A stretch of DNA of 64,000 bases. Source: Lunularia cruciata. Taxonomy: Eukaryota > Streptophyta > Marchantiopsida > Lunulariales > Lunulariaceae. The DNA lies in assembly GCA_948567375.1 (NCBI GenBank), contig OX419757.1:67146001-67210000 (forward strand). Direction: 5' to 3'. Positions 11,301 to 24,260 of this stretch are shown here, piece by piece. Made by a program: the position numbers and the translations under genes. Position 1 is the first letter of the stretch; every line of letters starts with the position of its first letter. The notes below the pieces were generated by a model, which worked only from the letters and a program-made list of their open reading frames with translations, made no database searches and was not told where the DNA came from.

Positions 11301-13411
11301 ATCTTAAAACTCATTTCCTTATCTATCACTAACTTATCTAACTCTACTAATTTTTGTGCTCTAGTACTCTCCTCACTTCTAAAATTGGTCTCCTATCTAA
11401 CTCTACCAACCTATTTATGCTAATATTCTTGCTCCAGACTAAAAAGAACTACCAAGCTCCTCATAATCCCCTATCCTTAGTCTTGATGCATGCAAATCCC
11501 ACTCTACTCCACCATGAGTATACTCCTCGTCACCCCTAACCTATCACCGGAATCCCTTGTACATGTAACTCATCCTCTACACCCACATCCTCTAGAGTAT
11601 CAACATGGGGACTCATTGCTCCACCATCAAAGCCAAGTTAAGCATGGGAGTGTGGAACTCAATACTCCACCATCAATACTAAAGTCCACATGGGAATGGT
11701 AACATATCCATGAACCTTTCTAGTATCAAACCAAACCCTTAATAATATCAAACCAAGTACTATTGAAACACACATAAATTATTCCCAATACCAAACTTAG
11801 GGTACCTAAGGCAAAATAAGAGTTTTTACAAAATGATCTTTTATTATGGTAGATAGAAGTCCAATACAAGAAAAAAATGTTTCCATAAGGTAGTAGTGAG
11901 TCACTAATCTCTCATTCACTCTCCTCTATATGCTCCTCCTCTTGGTTTTCTCTTGGTACCTCCTAATGCATATAAATCTCCTCCTAAGCTCCTCCAATGC
12001 TCTCATATCTTGCCTCATCCTCACCATGTACCCTCTTTCCATAGAGAGATGTATGAGAATTAGCCTAAATGTATTACCTTAAAGCGGTAACCATCAAGAT
12101 GGTGAAGCTACTTATGTACTACAACCAACTTGGCCTCAATAGCATGGAATGTGAACTCTACACAATCATAATCCTCCAAAGTAGATCAGGCTATCATCAT
12201 CACCAAAATAATATTTCCATGTACCAAATTTTGGCCTTCCAGCTTGGATGAGAAGAGAACATGTCATCTAGAAAAATGGTCAAAGTCTGGATATGCACAT
12301 ATCTTGGCTATATCTCCTTGTTGTCTTGTCTCTTACTAAGAACAATCCTCAATCAAACTATGAGGAACAATCTTCCTCTTCCTTGCTCTCCCCAATTGCA
12401 AGCAAGGATATTTCCAAATCAAGCTCGGGCTAAGAGTAAGCACTCCCCTCTAGACTTAGCCTGAATGAGCATGCTTATCCCAACTAGTCACAAACTTAGT
12501 ACATAAAGGAATTAAGAAAAGTGGAAACACAATCAGTTGTTCACAAGTGAGGCATTGGAATCAATGGATGATAATAATGGATTCAAATCTATCATAATTG
12601 AAATACAATATGAATAGGTAAGATATTATTGATAATTCTAGGAGGAGATAGGAAAGGCTTAATGCATTGAATAGATGCCAAGCTTGGGTTTTACTTTTAC
12701 TCATTTCATTTCATCATTAGTGAACTTTGTATGTTCACATCCATAACATAACTACATTGTCCAACTAAATTGTCTATCATAGCATAGTAACATATAATAG
12801 ACAATAAATGTTGTTGTATGATCTGGAATGTCTATCTATATGCATTCATGTTGTTTGCTTATAGTGGTTGAGATAAAGGGAGCAATAAATGAGTATATGG
12901 TATAATCTCAATATGGGGTATACACTAGGCACAAAAATAGCATGGTATGCACAACCCATGCAACATATGCAAGGTGCGTGGTATGTGCAACCTATGCCAA
13001 GTTTTAGGTTAGGATTTAGGATTGGCACGACCTACATGGGATATTGGGATTTCAAAATTCAAATTTTGAGAGTTTGACGTAGCAATTTGATGATCATTTG
13101 GCATTTTAGCAACCAAAATAGAGAGAAATTAAGAGTGATTAACTCACATGTGGCCAAGGATATTGAATAGCAACTACAATTTTCATCAAGATCACATTCT
13201 TGAATTGCTTTTACTTCACTTCTGATTTGCTCTTATCTATCCAACACTACTTGATATAGGTCATATAATATAATATAATGTTAAATTGACTGATCTAAGG
13301 TCCCTCTTTGGTTTCTTCAATATATTCCTCTTTGACCACTAGTTCATGATCAAAAATTGCCATTGTCACTCTTGCTCTCTATATTGACAACATGAAATTG
13401 TGAAATTCTAT
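11301..13411. other. No gene recognised; small local repeat near 12.94 kb
   Basis: The region has short open frames only. Around 12,938-12,995 a phrase encoding WYAQPM / WYVQPM is repeated once, a two-copy local duplication of about 45 bp. Nothing else is recognised. Confidence 0.35.
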
Positions 13412-13905
13412 AGTCACTCTCTCCCATTTGTTCTTCTCCTCCTGATTTGCTCAAGTCCTACTTTCCTCTTGATTCTCTCAAGTCCTCTTCTTTCTCTTTT
13501 GATTCTCTCCTCCTACAATTACTCTCTCCTCTTCCTTCTCTTCTCTTCTTTCTCCGTTAATTCTCTCTTGCAATTGCTCTCTCTACTCAATTTCTCTTCC
13601 AAGTCCTCTTCTCTTCTTTTGTTCTCACTCTCTCTTGCAATTGGCCTCTCCTTTCTCTTGTGATTGCTCTACTCTCCTCAAAACTCCCTCCAAGTCTTCT
13701 TCTCTTCTTTTGCTCTTAAATCTCTTGCAATTGCTCCCTACCTTGAAACTCTCCCACTCCAAAACTTTCCCTCTCTCTTACACTCTCAAAACTCTCTTTC
13801 TTATGATTGACCTCTCCTCAAACCTCTCTACTTGCCTCAAAACTTCCTTGAAACTTTCTCCTTTCCTCCTTCAAAACCCACTTCCTTTGCTTTTGAAACC
13901 TTAAA
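13412..13905. repeat. Pyrimidine-rich (CTCTCTTY-type) low-complexity block
   Basis: About 490 bases are strongly biased to C and T on the plus strand, with recurring CTCTTCT, CTCTCTC and AAGTCCTCTTCT strings separated by TTGCAATTG. The open frames over it (Leu/Ser-rich) are a consequence of composition. It may be an expanded microsatellite or the pyrimidine tract of a decayed element. Confidence 0.7.
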
Positions 13906-16900
13906 TTCTTCTATCATTTAGAGGTTCTAAAGCTTCTACTCCTTTGATTTTATACTTTTCATTTTCCACTAGCTTGAATTTATATTTTTTGATGTTTGGA
14001 ACGTATATCCATAAATTCCTTCAAATATCAATGCTTCAAAATATTTTGATGTTGCCTTCTTACCATAAGCGTTGACACTCCTTTGACTCTTGTAACTCTA
14101 TTTGTTCAACTTGCAAATCCACCAAAAAATCACATTTGTCTTACACCAATGTATCTTGTGTATACTTCCTTGCCAAAAAATTCACTCTCTCAATTGGAAT
14201 TTGATAATTGATCTATGCTCTCATGAATCATCTATGTGTTTCTCACTAGTATGGGTAGGAAGTCATCCTATGGTACATTATAATATTCCACAAGTCCTGA
14301 GCATGGTATCCATTCTTTCATGCTAGTGTATATCATGCATACTGAATATACCTACATACATATTGCTATACCAAATTACAAAAAATTGAGACTTGAGCCT
14401 TTCAAACATGATTTCTTAACTTTCTTGGATTTCAACAAGAGCAAGGAAAATCAATTCACAAAATTCATATAGAGAACAAAATTATATTTTAATTGATTAA
14501 AATCATACATAACAATACACATCTTATTGTGTTGGATTTAACAAACCACTGTTCTTGTGGTTGGATGCAAGACAATAATATAAAACTAAAGTTCTAGTTT
14601 CTTCCCTCACTTCTCTATATAGCTCAAAAACACCAACTTTGGGAAAATAAGAATCCAAGTCTCCTCCAAACTCCATATCCTCCTTGATCTATATGTCTAC
14701 CTTTTTAAACAAAAATCTGTGTAGAATTATACAAATGCTAACCCACTGCAACAAGAAGACATTTCTAGATGGATCATTCAATCGCATTCTTATTGCTCTT
14801 AGAAAATGCCATCAAGCTTTCAAAATCCCTATATAATGTGCATTGACAACTTGTATCCATGCAACACATCATTTGATATCAGCTTTTTCTTGCTAGCATG
14901 CTTGTTTGAAAGATGGCACAAGGTGATACATGGGTATAGGAGACATATACTAAATCCTCTACTAAATATTATGTGCTCTTGAATATAACATTCACCTTTG
15001 TGATTCTACAAGGACCAAATTGGAGCACTTCTCAAGCATGCCATATCATGACATAATTCAACATCCCTATGAATAAACTAAAGGGAAGATGAACTCAAGG
15101 GAAACTTACCAAAATAAAACATTACAAGGGAATACATTTTCTTTCTAGATAACACTCATATAGGAAATCCTTACCTCCCACAAAGTATATTATTCTCTTT
15201 GGATCATAATAAACTAATTCTCTATTTATGGGATAGTACCCCTTATGGCTATAATATATCTCTCCATTGATGGTCGATTTTTGAGCTAAGGGAAAGAGAG
15301 TTCAATCCACTAATTCATTACATCTCAAAAAATCTTTTTGTGCAAATACCAACACTATTTGCATCTTCTCTTCTCTGTTCAACCATTTCACTTCCTTTCT
15401 TAGGATTGTCACAAGTGTTGTCATTACACACTCTTTGAATCTAACAATAGATCTTACCCTTGTACCCCAAATGTTCAACCCTCTGGTAATTGATGCCCCA
15501 TTCCCATGATGCCTAAATTATTGAGTGCCGCTGCATCTTGCATCCATATGGGAGTTTGACTTTTCTTGGATGGATTTCTAAACAAGTGATGATCTTTTAT
15601 AACATCCACTTAGGCTTGGAACAAGAAAATATCCATCCTAGTTAGTTGTATGAGTGCTTTACTAACCAACTCTCTAAAGAATTTCAAAAATAATTTAGAA
15701 CTCTAGACACATTGCAATCTAGGTTGCATATATCTTAAATTTTTTGCAAAATTGCACCAGCGGAGCAAGAGTTCAAGTAACCTTCTTCATCTTCACTCCA
15801 ATATTCTTCCACTCCAACCATCCATTCATCATTGCCCTAACTCAATTCTTGTTGTTTCTCAAATGCACCTCAATATTGTTTTCTTGAGTTGGAGACAAGT
15901 ACTAGTGTGCAACATTGCTTCCAGATCAAAATTGCACTATCAATTCTTAATGTGAATTGAAATGATGAGTTATGATGGCACCGGGAGCACCAATAGGAGC
16001 AAGAAATGAAATCAAGTACATGTGTTTGAGCAGTTTGAGTGCCAAGCATTTGTGCCATTTTCTTGTATCATGTTTTAGAACTTTGACACTAATGCACTCT
16101 TGCCCTTCAATTTTGAAAATTAAATCTTGATTCATTTAGGACAACCATTAAGATTTGCATGAACAATTAAGACTTACAAAAGCAACCATAACTTGTAAAA
16201 CGCTATGGATCATGATATTGATTTCTTGGAAAATATTTATGACTATGGATGGAGCACTCATAAAATTGAGGGGTACACTCAATCTATTACTTGCACAAAT
16301 TTTATAGATTTCTACAATCACTGAAAAAACTAAATCTGAAACCCCCACCATACCATCCTAGATAGAGATTTAGAATAGCTCACAAAGAGTCATGAACAAC
16401 TAAACACAATCCAAAAATTTCAAAGTTGGATGCACAAAGAAGTAAAAATTTTGGTTCAATATAGTATCTCAGATTACAGAGCAAAAGGAAAAACTAGTAA
16501 GTGTTATGTTGGAATTTTCAAATATATATACATGTAACTCCTATTATGGTTCACATTGTTGGCCACATGGGACCTCAAAGGAATTGAGTTGTCTAAATTT
16601 AAGAAGTCTAGTAGAGTCAAGAAATAGGTACTTACCACCATGCTCTTGATTTACAAGAGAAATCATGTGGTTTGGCAGGGTGCAATTAGGTGGGTCAGTT
16701 GTTTGGGAATGCATGTCTAATGCAAATATCCCCTTCACTACTTGAACTTGTCTTTCTACCACTCACAAGTGGGATTCTTAACCCCAATTTTCCCCCTTAT
16801 TTGCAAGTTGGATGTTCTCGGTGTTAATCCTTTAATGCTTCTTGTTTACTAAGTTTATTATGAGTTTGACAAGCAAGTTGAGTTCATTTCCGTAGTACCA

Positions 16901-17310
16901 ACTTTGGAAGTTCTTCAATAAAGCTTTGGATATATAACCATGGTTACTTGCATGGTTGGGAGCTATACATAAATTTTCAAAAGCTGCATTGCATGGATTG
17001 TGAGGTAAAATGTATGGCTTCCTACCATGTGGACTGGACTTGTGTACTTTAAGTGTACACAATTATGAAGATTATGAGTAGACATAAAGGAAGATGCTCA
17101 TAGATCCAAAATGGACCCTCTGGCCTAGGTCTATTGGATCAATGTCAATGCAATTCTACATTTGACACCAAGGGCATCCACATCTTACTATGTGCCATAG
17201 GAGGAGAGCTTACTAGAGCTGTGATGCTATTAGAGATGCGATGGCCCAAATTCTACAATTACTTCCTCTCAAGTTCAAATTGAGCGTTAAATGGTCCTAT
17301 CATGCCCACC
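13906..17310. other. Nothing recognised
   Basis: AT-rich, no open frame with recognisable content, and no element ends seen. It is presumably old repeat DNA. Confidence 0.4.
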
Positions 17311-18010
17311 TCACCAGAGGGTGTAGATAGATATTGCCACTTTCAAGGATGGCCGACATAGATTGTATGATGTAGTGACGGTGAACACACCTTGACCAAA
17401 GTCCTTTGCACAAGCTAGCATCCAGGCAAGAGCCGCAATGATCATTGCAATCAAGGGGACGTAGTAACTTATGCTCCACTGTTTGCCTCTAACACTTTCA
17501 TCCCTCTTGTTGTGGAGCTTTTTGGCCACCTTCATCATTAGTTTGGTAGCCTCTTTCAAGAGGTGACACCGTGCTCATACTGAGGAGAGGTGTCTTGGCT
17601 TTGTCACCTACCATGCTTACCTCTTAATTTTGGTAGATAGTCATTGTCACCCTATAGAGATCATAAGCTCTGAGTCTTCATCAATAAGCATCAGTAGTGG
17701 GCACTCCACAACATGCTTTCACATTTGCCAAACATACCCTTGGAGGATCTCTTTGGAGGTGTGCAATTAGAGGTTGATATAGTGATCATTTTACATATTT
17801 CTAGTGTAAGTTACTTTACGTACTGCTTTGTTCTTTATACCAGTTTCTCTAAGGGCTTTTATTTCTCTGAGCCTATTTGCACGTTTTCATACAATCTTTG
17901 GACTCTTCATTTTTATTTGCACAGTTTGGTGCACCTTAATTCCTTTTTTCCTTTTCCCATCCTTCGTGTTTTCTACTCGGTCGCCCTTTTCTTTTCTTCC
18001 TTTTCCTCCT
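17311..18010. other. No gene recognised; possible faint LINE 3'-tail similarity near 17.96-17.99 kb
   Basis: An 82-residue minus-strand frame (17,311-17,559) has a hydrophobic stretch but no recognisable family. On the plus strand 17,957-17,992 resembles the LINE 3' tail found at 44.46-44.51 kb (CATCCTTC, then TTCTAC, then GGTCGCC), too short to be sure. The tail match would run in the same orientation as the 44 kb copy. Confidence 0.25.
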
Positions 18011-18440
18011 CTGTATATTAATGGGCCTCTTGGCATTTTCTCCCATGCAGCATGGTCACTAATGTAGATCTAGCTTTATGAGCTTGGCCCGGTACGTGTA
18101 TTTTAGCGTAAACTGCCCACCCATGCCTGCCATGATGACACAAGGTAAGGCTAATAAGTAATCAAGACCATCTAGATGAGAGGTTAATCAAGCAGTAGCC
18201 AGCAGGATACGAAAGTCTGCTAGTATGAATTCAACCTCGACACTCCCTTTAATCATCATAAACTAGACATGCGTCCGATGGATTCATGATTTAAATTAGA
18301 AGTAGATCATTGATGGTTCCTGACAATCTAAGGCTCCAAGCTAAATGAGGGGCTGCAAGACAGTACCGCATCACATGCTTTACATTGGCCACTCGCCTCC
18401 TCTTAGCAGTTTACTTTAACCTGCTTCAGAGCGTATGTTG

Positions 18441-18487
18441 ATGAAGAGCAGGTCGAAGATTTCGGGCATCTTCGAACTGCTCTTCAT
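18441..18487. repeat. Short hairpin, 20-bp arms, 7-nt loop
   Basis: Arms at 18,441-18,460 and 18,468-18,487 are inverted copies differing at one position, and the loop is TTCGGGC. The hairpin lies in less AT-rich, apparently low-copy DNA. No gene is attached to it that I can identify. Confidence 0.8.
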
Positions 18488-21004
18488 CTTAGAAAAGCTG
18501 ACATATATAATAGCAGGAGCAAGTGGCTCGTATTGACGGCTAACAAAGTTGACAGGTCTTTTCGAGGACGGATGAATCTTATTGTGTGGGAATACTGGAA
18601 CAATACTGGAATGCATCAGACTGTTTTTGTCACTGTTGTGTGGCGCTAGTGGATTGGTGATCGTACTTGAAGTTATTTGGACTTTCCTACTGTTATATGT
18701 CAGACTTTAATGAACATCGGACTACCAACGCCTGACAAAGCACACAGAAACACCCAGCTCGACTTATTTCTCCCAAGCAAGGCTTCATCTTCATCCGGCG
18801 TCATCTGTCTTCATGCATGTTACTTGTAATTATTTGTAGTACTTATAATTATAAAGCTTTCTTTGTCGTATTATAGCGAAAACATTGAGTCCTAGTGGGT
18901 ATACGGTCCATAAAGCACGACCATCCATCAATTATGGATGATCTCAAGAAGCTAGAATGACATTCGTTTCGTGCAGAATGAATCTTCATCGATCTCATAA
19001 GTTTTGTTCATCTCTGCAACAATAGACGGATACTCAATCATTTTTAGTAGATGCAAAAGAAAACTACAAGTTACATTTATAAGATCATGAAATGCTTAAT
19101 TTGCTTAATTTATTCCTCACCCGAGCACATTTGAAAGTGGCATCTGTAAAACCGAAGTATAACCCGAAGAATTTACCGACTCGATCTCTTTGTTGATTAC
19201 CTTGAATATTTTCATTATGAATGCAGAGACCCAAAAATATACTAGGCACCAAGAATTGCAAAAGGGGATAGAGAGGCCGAGGCGCAACGAACCTTGAGTA
19301 ACGGTGATGAGTAGTAATTATCCTTAGTTTTACACAAGAATATCAATCTTTTGAAGCCTACCCATTTTCATGAGAAGCTACCTTAGAGGAGAATCACATG
19401 ATTCTAGATGAAGGCGCGAGGAATATTACACAGTTTTGGGAAACTTAGAAAGAAATGGTTGTAGTTCCAAAATGATCATTGTTTAGAAATTTTGTTAATA
19501 AGGGCACTTCAAAACGAAAGCACCCACTCCAAGAGAACATATTTTATATAGATTGAGTGCAACTCTATAGATCTTCCATATTCGGCAGCTAAAATTCAGA
19601 TTGAATGTCAAAATATACTTGTCTTTTACAACCCTGAATAGTCGTTCCATAATTTTAGAGCATACAACTGATACGATTTAATCTACTGAATGAAAAACAT
19701 CTCTCTAATACAGGAGTGCTAATTAAAGTATCGTGCAACAATGATAGCCGTTAAAATGCAATACATGGGAAAGTTGGGGAATTCACTCAAAATTTAGGGA
19801 AACACTGTCAAACTTTTATATGTTATGTAATGTGCCTAACCAGGGTTGAGTCAATTATCGAAGTTTAAAAATGCTTGCAAACTTGTATTAGAACTGTACC
19901 CAAAGCTTTCAAATTAACATTTTATGCTTCTATGAGAACAAAAGTGCGATCGAGAGAACGCGAGGATGTATTTTTTATAAATTACCAGGAAGCCCAAGAA
20001 ATTGATACCCCTATTACAATATATTAAGGACATATTTAAGTAACACGCAGATTGAGAATCCTCTACACACTCCTAATCCACTTCTAAGTTCTTTAGTTTC
20101 ACGCACACAAATATATATCCCGAAGGAAAGAGAAAAAGAAGTACAAAGCACTCTAGAGTTGTAGAGCATTTGGAATTCACACATTTTGCTCAAACTAAAG
20201 TAGTGGACGGCAAGAGTAGTTTATGCGAAAAGCTTACAATATTGATTACTGTCTGTTACTAAATTTAAATATTTGATTTGTTCTTGCGTTTTCTAACCTC
20301 GAATAAATATAAAGATGATCTGGTGTCCTTTGGACTTGGCACAAAAAATTTGCCTCACTTAGTCGAGCATCTTTCTCTCTCAAAGAGAAATTTTATTCAC
20401 TTTCACTAACATCTCCCCTTCTTCATGTTTGAGAGAAGAGTATCTATTTCAATTGAAGAATTTCTTTTTAGACGACTTAACTTTGTCTCCAACCTTTAAC
20501 CCAACTGGTTATTATATGAGGATCGAATGTCTTAACGATTAGAAAAATCCAGAAATTACGATGAAATTCTTGAAGTGGGGAATTAATCGAGAGAAAAATT
20601 CTCCGACAGCGTAAACTCTGCAGGGACCCTCGTGCCAGATCGACCATAAAGTTTTGGGAAACTCGAGCTCAGATTCGTGCAGAAATCCGCCCGGTCTAAA
20701 TTTGGAATTCCGACTTCGACCATTATGGTAGAATTCACAAAGTGTTGCTGCGTAACACTGATGTAATTTCATATCCTTCCTTGGAAGATTTATAGTATTT
20801 CTACATGTTTCCTCCAATTTTTAAAACCATAAAAGTCCTGACAAAGACTTTACAAACCTAATCCTCTTTCCACTTACACCGTAGATCTGATGCAATTCCA
20901 ATACCAAGTACTAATTCTCTTTCCACTTATACTCTAGATCGGATGCAATTTCAATACCAAGTGCTGAGCTTTGCCCAAAAAGGTGCATACTATTCAGAGT
21001 TTCA
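18488..21004. other. Low-copy-looking DNA without a recognisable gene
   Basis: Composition is more balanced than in the flanks, and few similarities to other parts of the window are seen. A 92-residue minus-strand frame at 20,539-20,817 is open but has no recognised motif. Near 20,870-20,965 a short segment is duplicated (the phrase GATGCAATTCCAATACCAAG and its near copy). Confidence 0.35.
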
Positions 21005-21419
21005 GAAAAAAACTTCAAGAGAGAGTTGAAGTCTCTTGCTTTCCTTCGTGTCAATAATAATTACCTCGTAGGTTGCCAAACCTCAAGGTAGTGGAAAGTT
21101 TCGGAGATAAACTCCAGGAAATCTTGGAGAGTTGAAGTCTCTTGCTTTCCGACGTGTCAATAATATTTACCTCGCAGGTTGTATCCCGAACAAACTTACT
21201 CGTTTGCCAAACCTGACAGGGGTGGATTTTTCCAACAATCAATTCTGCAGGATCCCAGGATCATTCTACCTGATTAACTCTTTCGCAAGATTCTTCTCTA
21301 AGAGCTTCAAAAGTAAACATCCCTCCTCGGACCTCAACTCTTGGGAGCACCATAAGGCTCCACCTTCACCTGTCATTGAAATGTCGGATCATTTACTCAC
21401 ATCGATATGTTACATCTGA
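21005..21419 (+). pseudogene. Leucine-rich-repeat (receptor-type) fragment
   Basis: The plus strand reads LGELKSLAF, then NNIYLAGCIPNKLTRLPNLT, then GVDFSNNQFCRIPGSF. This has the register of plant extracellular leucine-rich repeats (LxxLxxLxLxxNxLxGxIPxxL), with the usual closing GxIPxSF phrase minus one residue. Only about two repeats remain, and no signal peptide, membrane span or kinase domain follows; the frame ends at 21,419. The first repeat is partly duplicated upstream: AGTTGAAGTCTCTTGCTTTCC occurs near 21,025 and again near 21,131. It is a degraded piece of a receptor-like protein or kinase gene. Confidence 0.6.
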
Positions 21420-22514
21420 ATTTATCTCCCTAGAACCAAATATATAGCACTAGGAATTGCATTCAGCGCTGGGAACCCGCAACAAGCAAAGAACTCTGCT
21501 TGTAGAATATTGATGTTCTTCTCAAGTACATCCAGTGACATCCTCCAATGTGGCTTATGAAGAAGACACAAGCTGGCTTTTCACATGGACACGTGGTGTA
21601 AGATAGGATGACAAGGATATCATATCACAAAAATCATATGATGACAAAGACACCCGCCTGGCAAGGATGGAACCTTGCAAGGATAGAAGTGGCCTATGCC
21701 TTCTAAGTTTAATGTTCATCAATGTTGCTATTTTTAATCTTAGGATAATGGTATTCTAGAAATAAAATATGGATAATTTTATGTTTTAAATTTTGAATAT
21801 TATTTACAATATTTTATTTTATTTTTAACTTACAATTTTCTTTAATTGATAATATTTTGAAAACTCACAGAAGATTGCCTTAAAAAATAAAAACCTAAAA
21901 ACTAATAAATATGTCCTACTGATTTTATCTTAAATAATATTAGTGACATTGACCAGATACAAATAACAAAAATAGAATTTATGGAATATTTATAGGCAAT
22001 GCAAGGATACCCGTCAAAAGTTTTCACAACACCCATACAAAAATATCAAGAAAAGGAAACATATATTAAACAATTTAGGGGTCCTCAACCACCTTTTGGG
22101 TCATTTCCCATGTATGAGTGGGAAATTTAAAATTTATGGGCCAAAATTTTATGTGAGAACTTCTTACTAATATTAATAACATGGAAATAAGTAGAGAGTG
22201 TAACAGGCAAGATCATTACATTTCTATTGAAATTCAAATTAATCCTACTCACATCTCCATGGTTCTTGATGATTTTCAAAATGATATAATCCTTCATCTA
22301 GTTACTTTGTTAAAAGTGTGATTCACTATTTGCGTTGCTTTGGAACTAATCCATGGTTCCGTGTGGTCAACTAGGCAAATCTGTGGAAGTATGCTCAAAG
22401 TGAGAATAGAGTGAGAGTAGAGTTGTTAAAATCCCAATAGAAATTTTGGCACCAAGAAAACCATGATGTAACTTCTTTGTGCCAGAATTTTGAGAGAGTG
22501 GGAAGAGAATGTAA
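21420..22514. other. Nothing recognised
   Basis: AT-rich sequence. No coding relic or element boundary was identified. Confidence 0.4.
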
Positions 22515-23060
22515 GTGCAAAGGCTTTGCAATGAGAATTTGAGTATGAGTTTGATAGCAAATATAGAGAGCACACCGCCTCCTGAATTGGGAGTTTTTTC
22601 CGCCCACCTTAGTCGTTGTTGTTGTGATCCTATTGTAGATTCTCTTGATTTCATTCTACCTCATGTAAAATTCAAGGAACTCCTAAACATGGTTTCATTG
22701 TCCAGACCATCAAGGCTTTCTTCTTCCATAGGTGCAAATCAAAAGTTGGGGACAAGAAAATGGTTTAGAATGGTTTCCCACCATTATTGTCAAATTTTGG
22801 ATTATCTTGAGGACCCAAATTAATTTAAATAAATCCATATAAAAAAACATGTTCGTAAGAGTACCACATTCAACTACATACCACCTACCTTATGAAGTTT
22901 CTTGAATCTATGAATAGAGAAAGATTCTATAAACATGAGCCCATTACTTGGCATCTGCTCAAAATTGGAATGACAAGTGGATGGGAAAGGCATAATTGAG
23001 AAGGAACTCAAACACAATGTTCATTTGCCAATTGAGTTTAACTACACATTTGTTGAGTAG
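22515..23060 (+). pseudogene. Recurrent coding relic, copy 3 (family unknown)
   Basis: A 102-residue open frame (22,515-22,823) ends with SHHYCQILDYLEDPN, clearly related to the minus-strand relic at 3,354-3,716 (LHHYNQILDYLKN). Downstream, to about 23,060, broken coding-like sequence continues (TTCAACTACATACCACCTACC, then an IEKDS-type phrase) and parallels the copy near 5.65-5.8 kb. The family is not identified. Recurrence at three places supports a dispersed element. Confidence 0.4.
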
Positions 23061-24083
23061 GTGTTTCTCATTTTTGTGTGCTATTTGGAAAGAGGGAACA
23101 AGATATGCTATCAAAAGAGTGGCATTGTCCTCTATGATTCAATTCTAGCCAAAGTGCATATCTTTTCAAACAAATAATGTCATGGTATGACCTTGGCATC
23201 CCTAAGAAACACCAATACCTAAAGATTGAGCATTTGCAAAGAACTCTAACTTGCTACATTGAACTCTAACTTGTGACATTCAATATGCACAAAAGCCTTT
23301 CTAGAACCTAACACTCACAAAATCACTTACTTCTAGCAAAATGGATAATTCTCCTCTTGTTGTTGCAGATTGCTTGGCCATTTATGAAATAGATGTCTTT
23401 GTCAATCAGGGTCTTTATTCTAGAGGGAAAAGTGTCTTGTCAACTAATTCCCACATACCCTTAAATCCCTTTTTCACAAAAACTAAAGAGACTAGACATG
23501 TAGATGCTATCTGCAAGTATATGCTTGATAAAGAGACTAGACATGTAGAATTTCAAACTTTTGCTACAGGTGTTATGACCATTCTTCCAAATGGCAAGCT
23601 ATTGCTATCCTTCTCCTTCCCTCTTGCGTGTAATTGGTGCTCTTAATTCCCCCCTAAAGTTTTGATTATTGAATGTCCTTTTTGATTTTTTACATGTCAA
23701 AAATATTACTAAGGATTCAGGTCTAGGGTGCTTTCCACTTTACAATATTATTGAGGCTTATGCTCGTGAAAGTTTAACTTTTGTTAATGTATTCAGGTTC
23801 AGAAGTAAGAGCACTCTCAAGTTGAAGAACATTTTGAAGTGCATTCAAGTATAAACTTATTTTAAAATTCTGAGAAAGCATCTTCTTAATTTTAGAGAAT
23901 GATTATGTATGCTATATGATAGTAGATGAAAGAAGAAGATGCTTAGAGCACTATGCAACATAACTAAAAAATTTTATAGTATGTTATTTATAGTGGAAAG
24001 TTATGATTAAAATAAATATAGGTAGAGTAGCATTGCTTTACGTTAAGATAGACTTTTCATTTTTAGGATGACAATGTACAATG
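23061..24083. other. No gene recognised; small ORF with internal duplication
   Basis: A 101-residue plus-strand frame (23,341-23,646) contains the phrase KETRHV twice, from a 46-bp direct duplication around 23,484 and 23,530. No homology is recognised, and I do not call it a gene. Confidence 0.3.
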
Positions 24084-24260
24084 ACAAGGATGGAAAGACT
24101 GTCATTAAGCCGTACAAGGGAGAGATGAAAAAGGTAAAATGGGTCTAAGCCCCAATAGAGTCTACATGAGAAATCTGCCCTACTGCACCTAAGATGTCCG
24201 AGCTATGCAAGTTGTGTGGTCTACAGATATCTAAAGATATCTTGGTGCTTCTTCCAAGTT
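24084..24260 (-). mobile_element. LINE 3'-end fragment
   Basis: Reverse-complemented, this segment matches the sequence between the LINE relic and the (AT)n tract at about 44,330-44,490. The order is CTTGCATAGCTC, ATATCTTAGGTGCA, TAGGGCAG, a GGGGCYTAGCYCCATTTTACC-type block, then TCTCCCTTGTA. A third copy lies at 49,210-49,320. I infer that it is the 3' terminal, mostly non-coding part of one LINE family. Confidence 0.6.

Noticed and set aside
13400-13904. Leu/Ser-rich ORFs resembling membrane or signal sequences
   Set aside because: They follow from the pyrimidine-rich low-complexity composition and shift frame freely.
23341-23646. 101-residue ORF with a duplicated KETRHV phrase
   Set aside because: There is no homology, no promoter or splice context, and no supporting copies, so I do not call it a gene.
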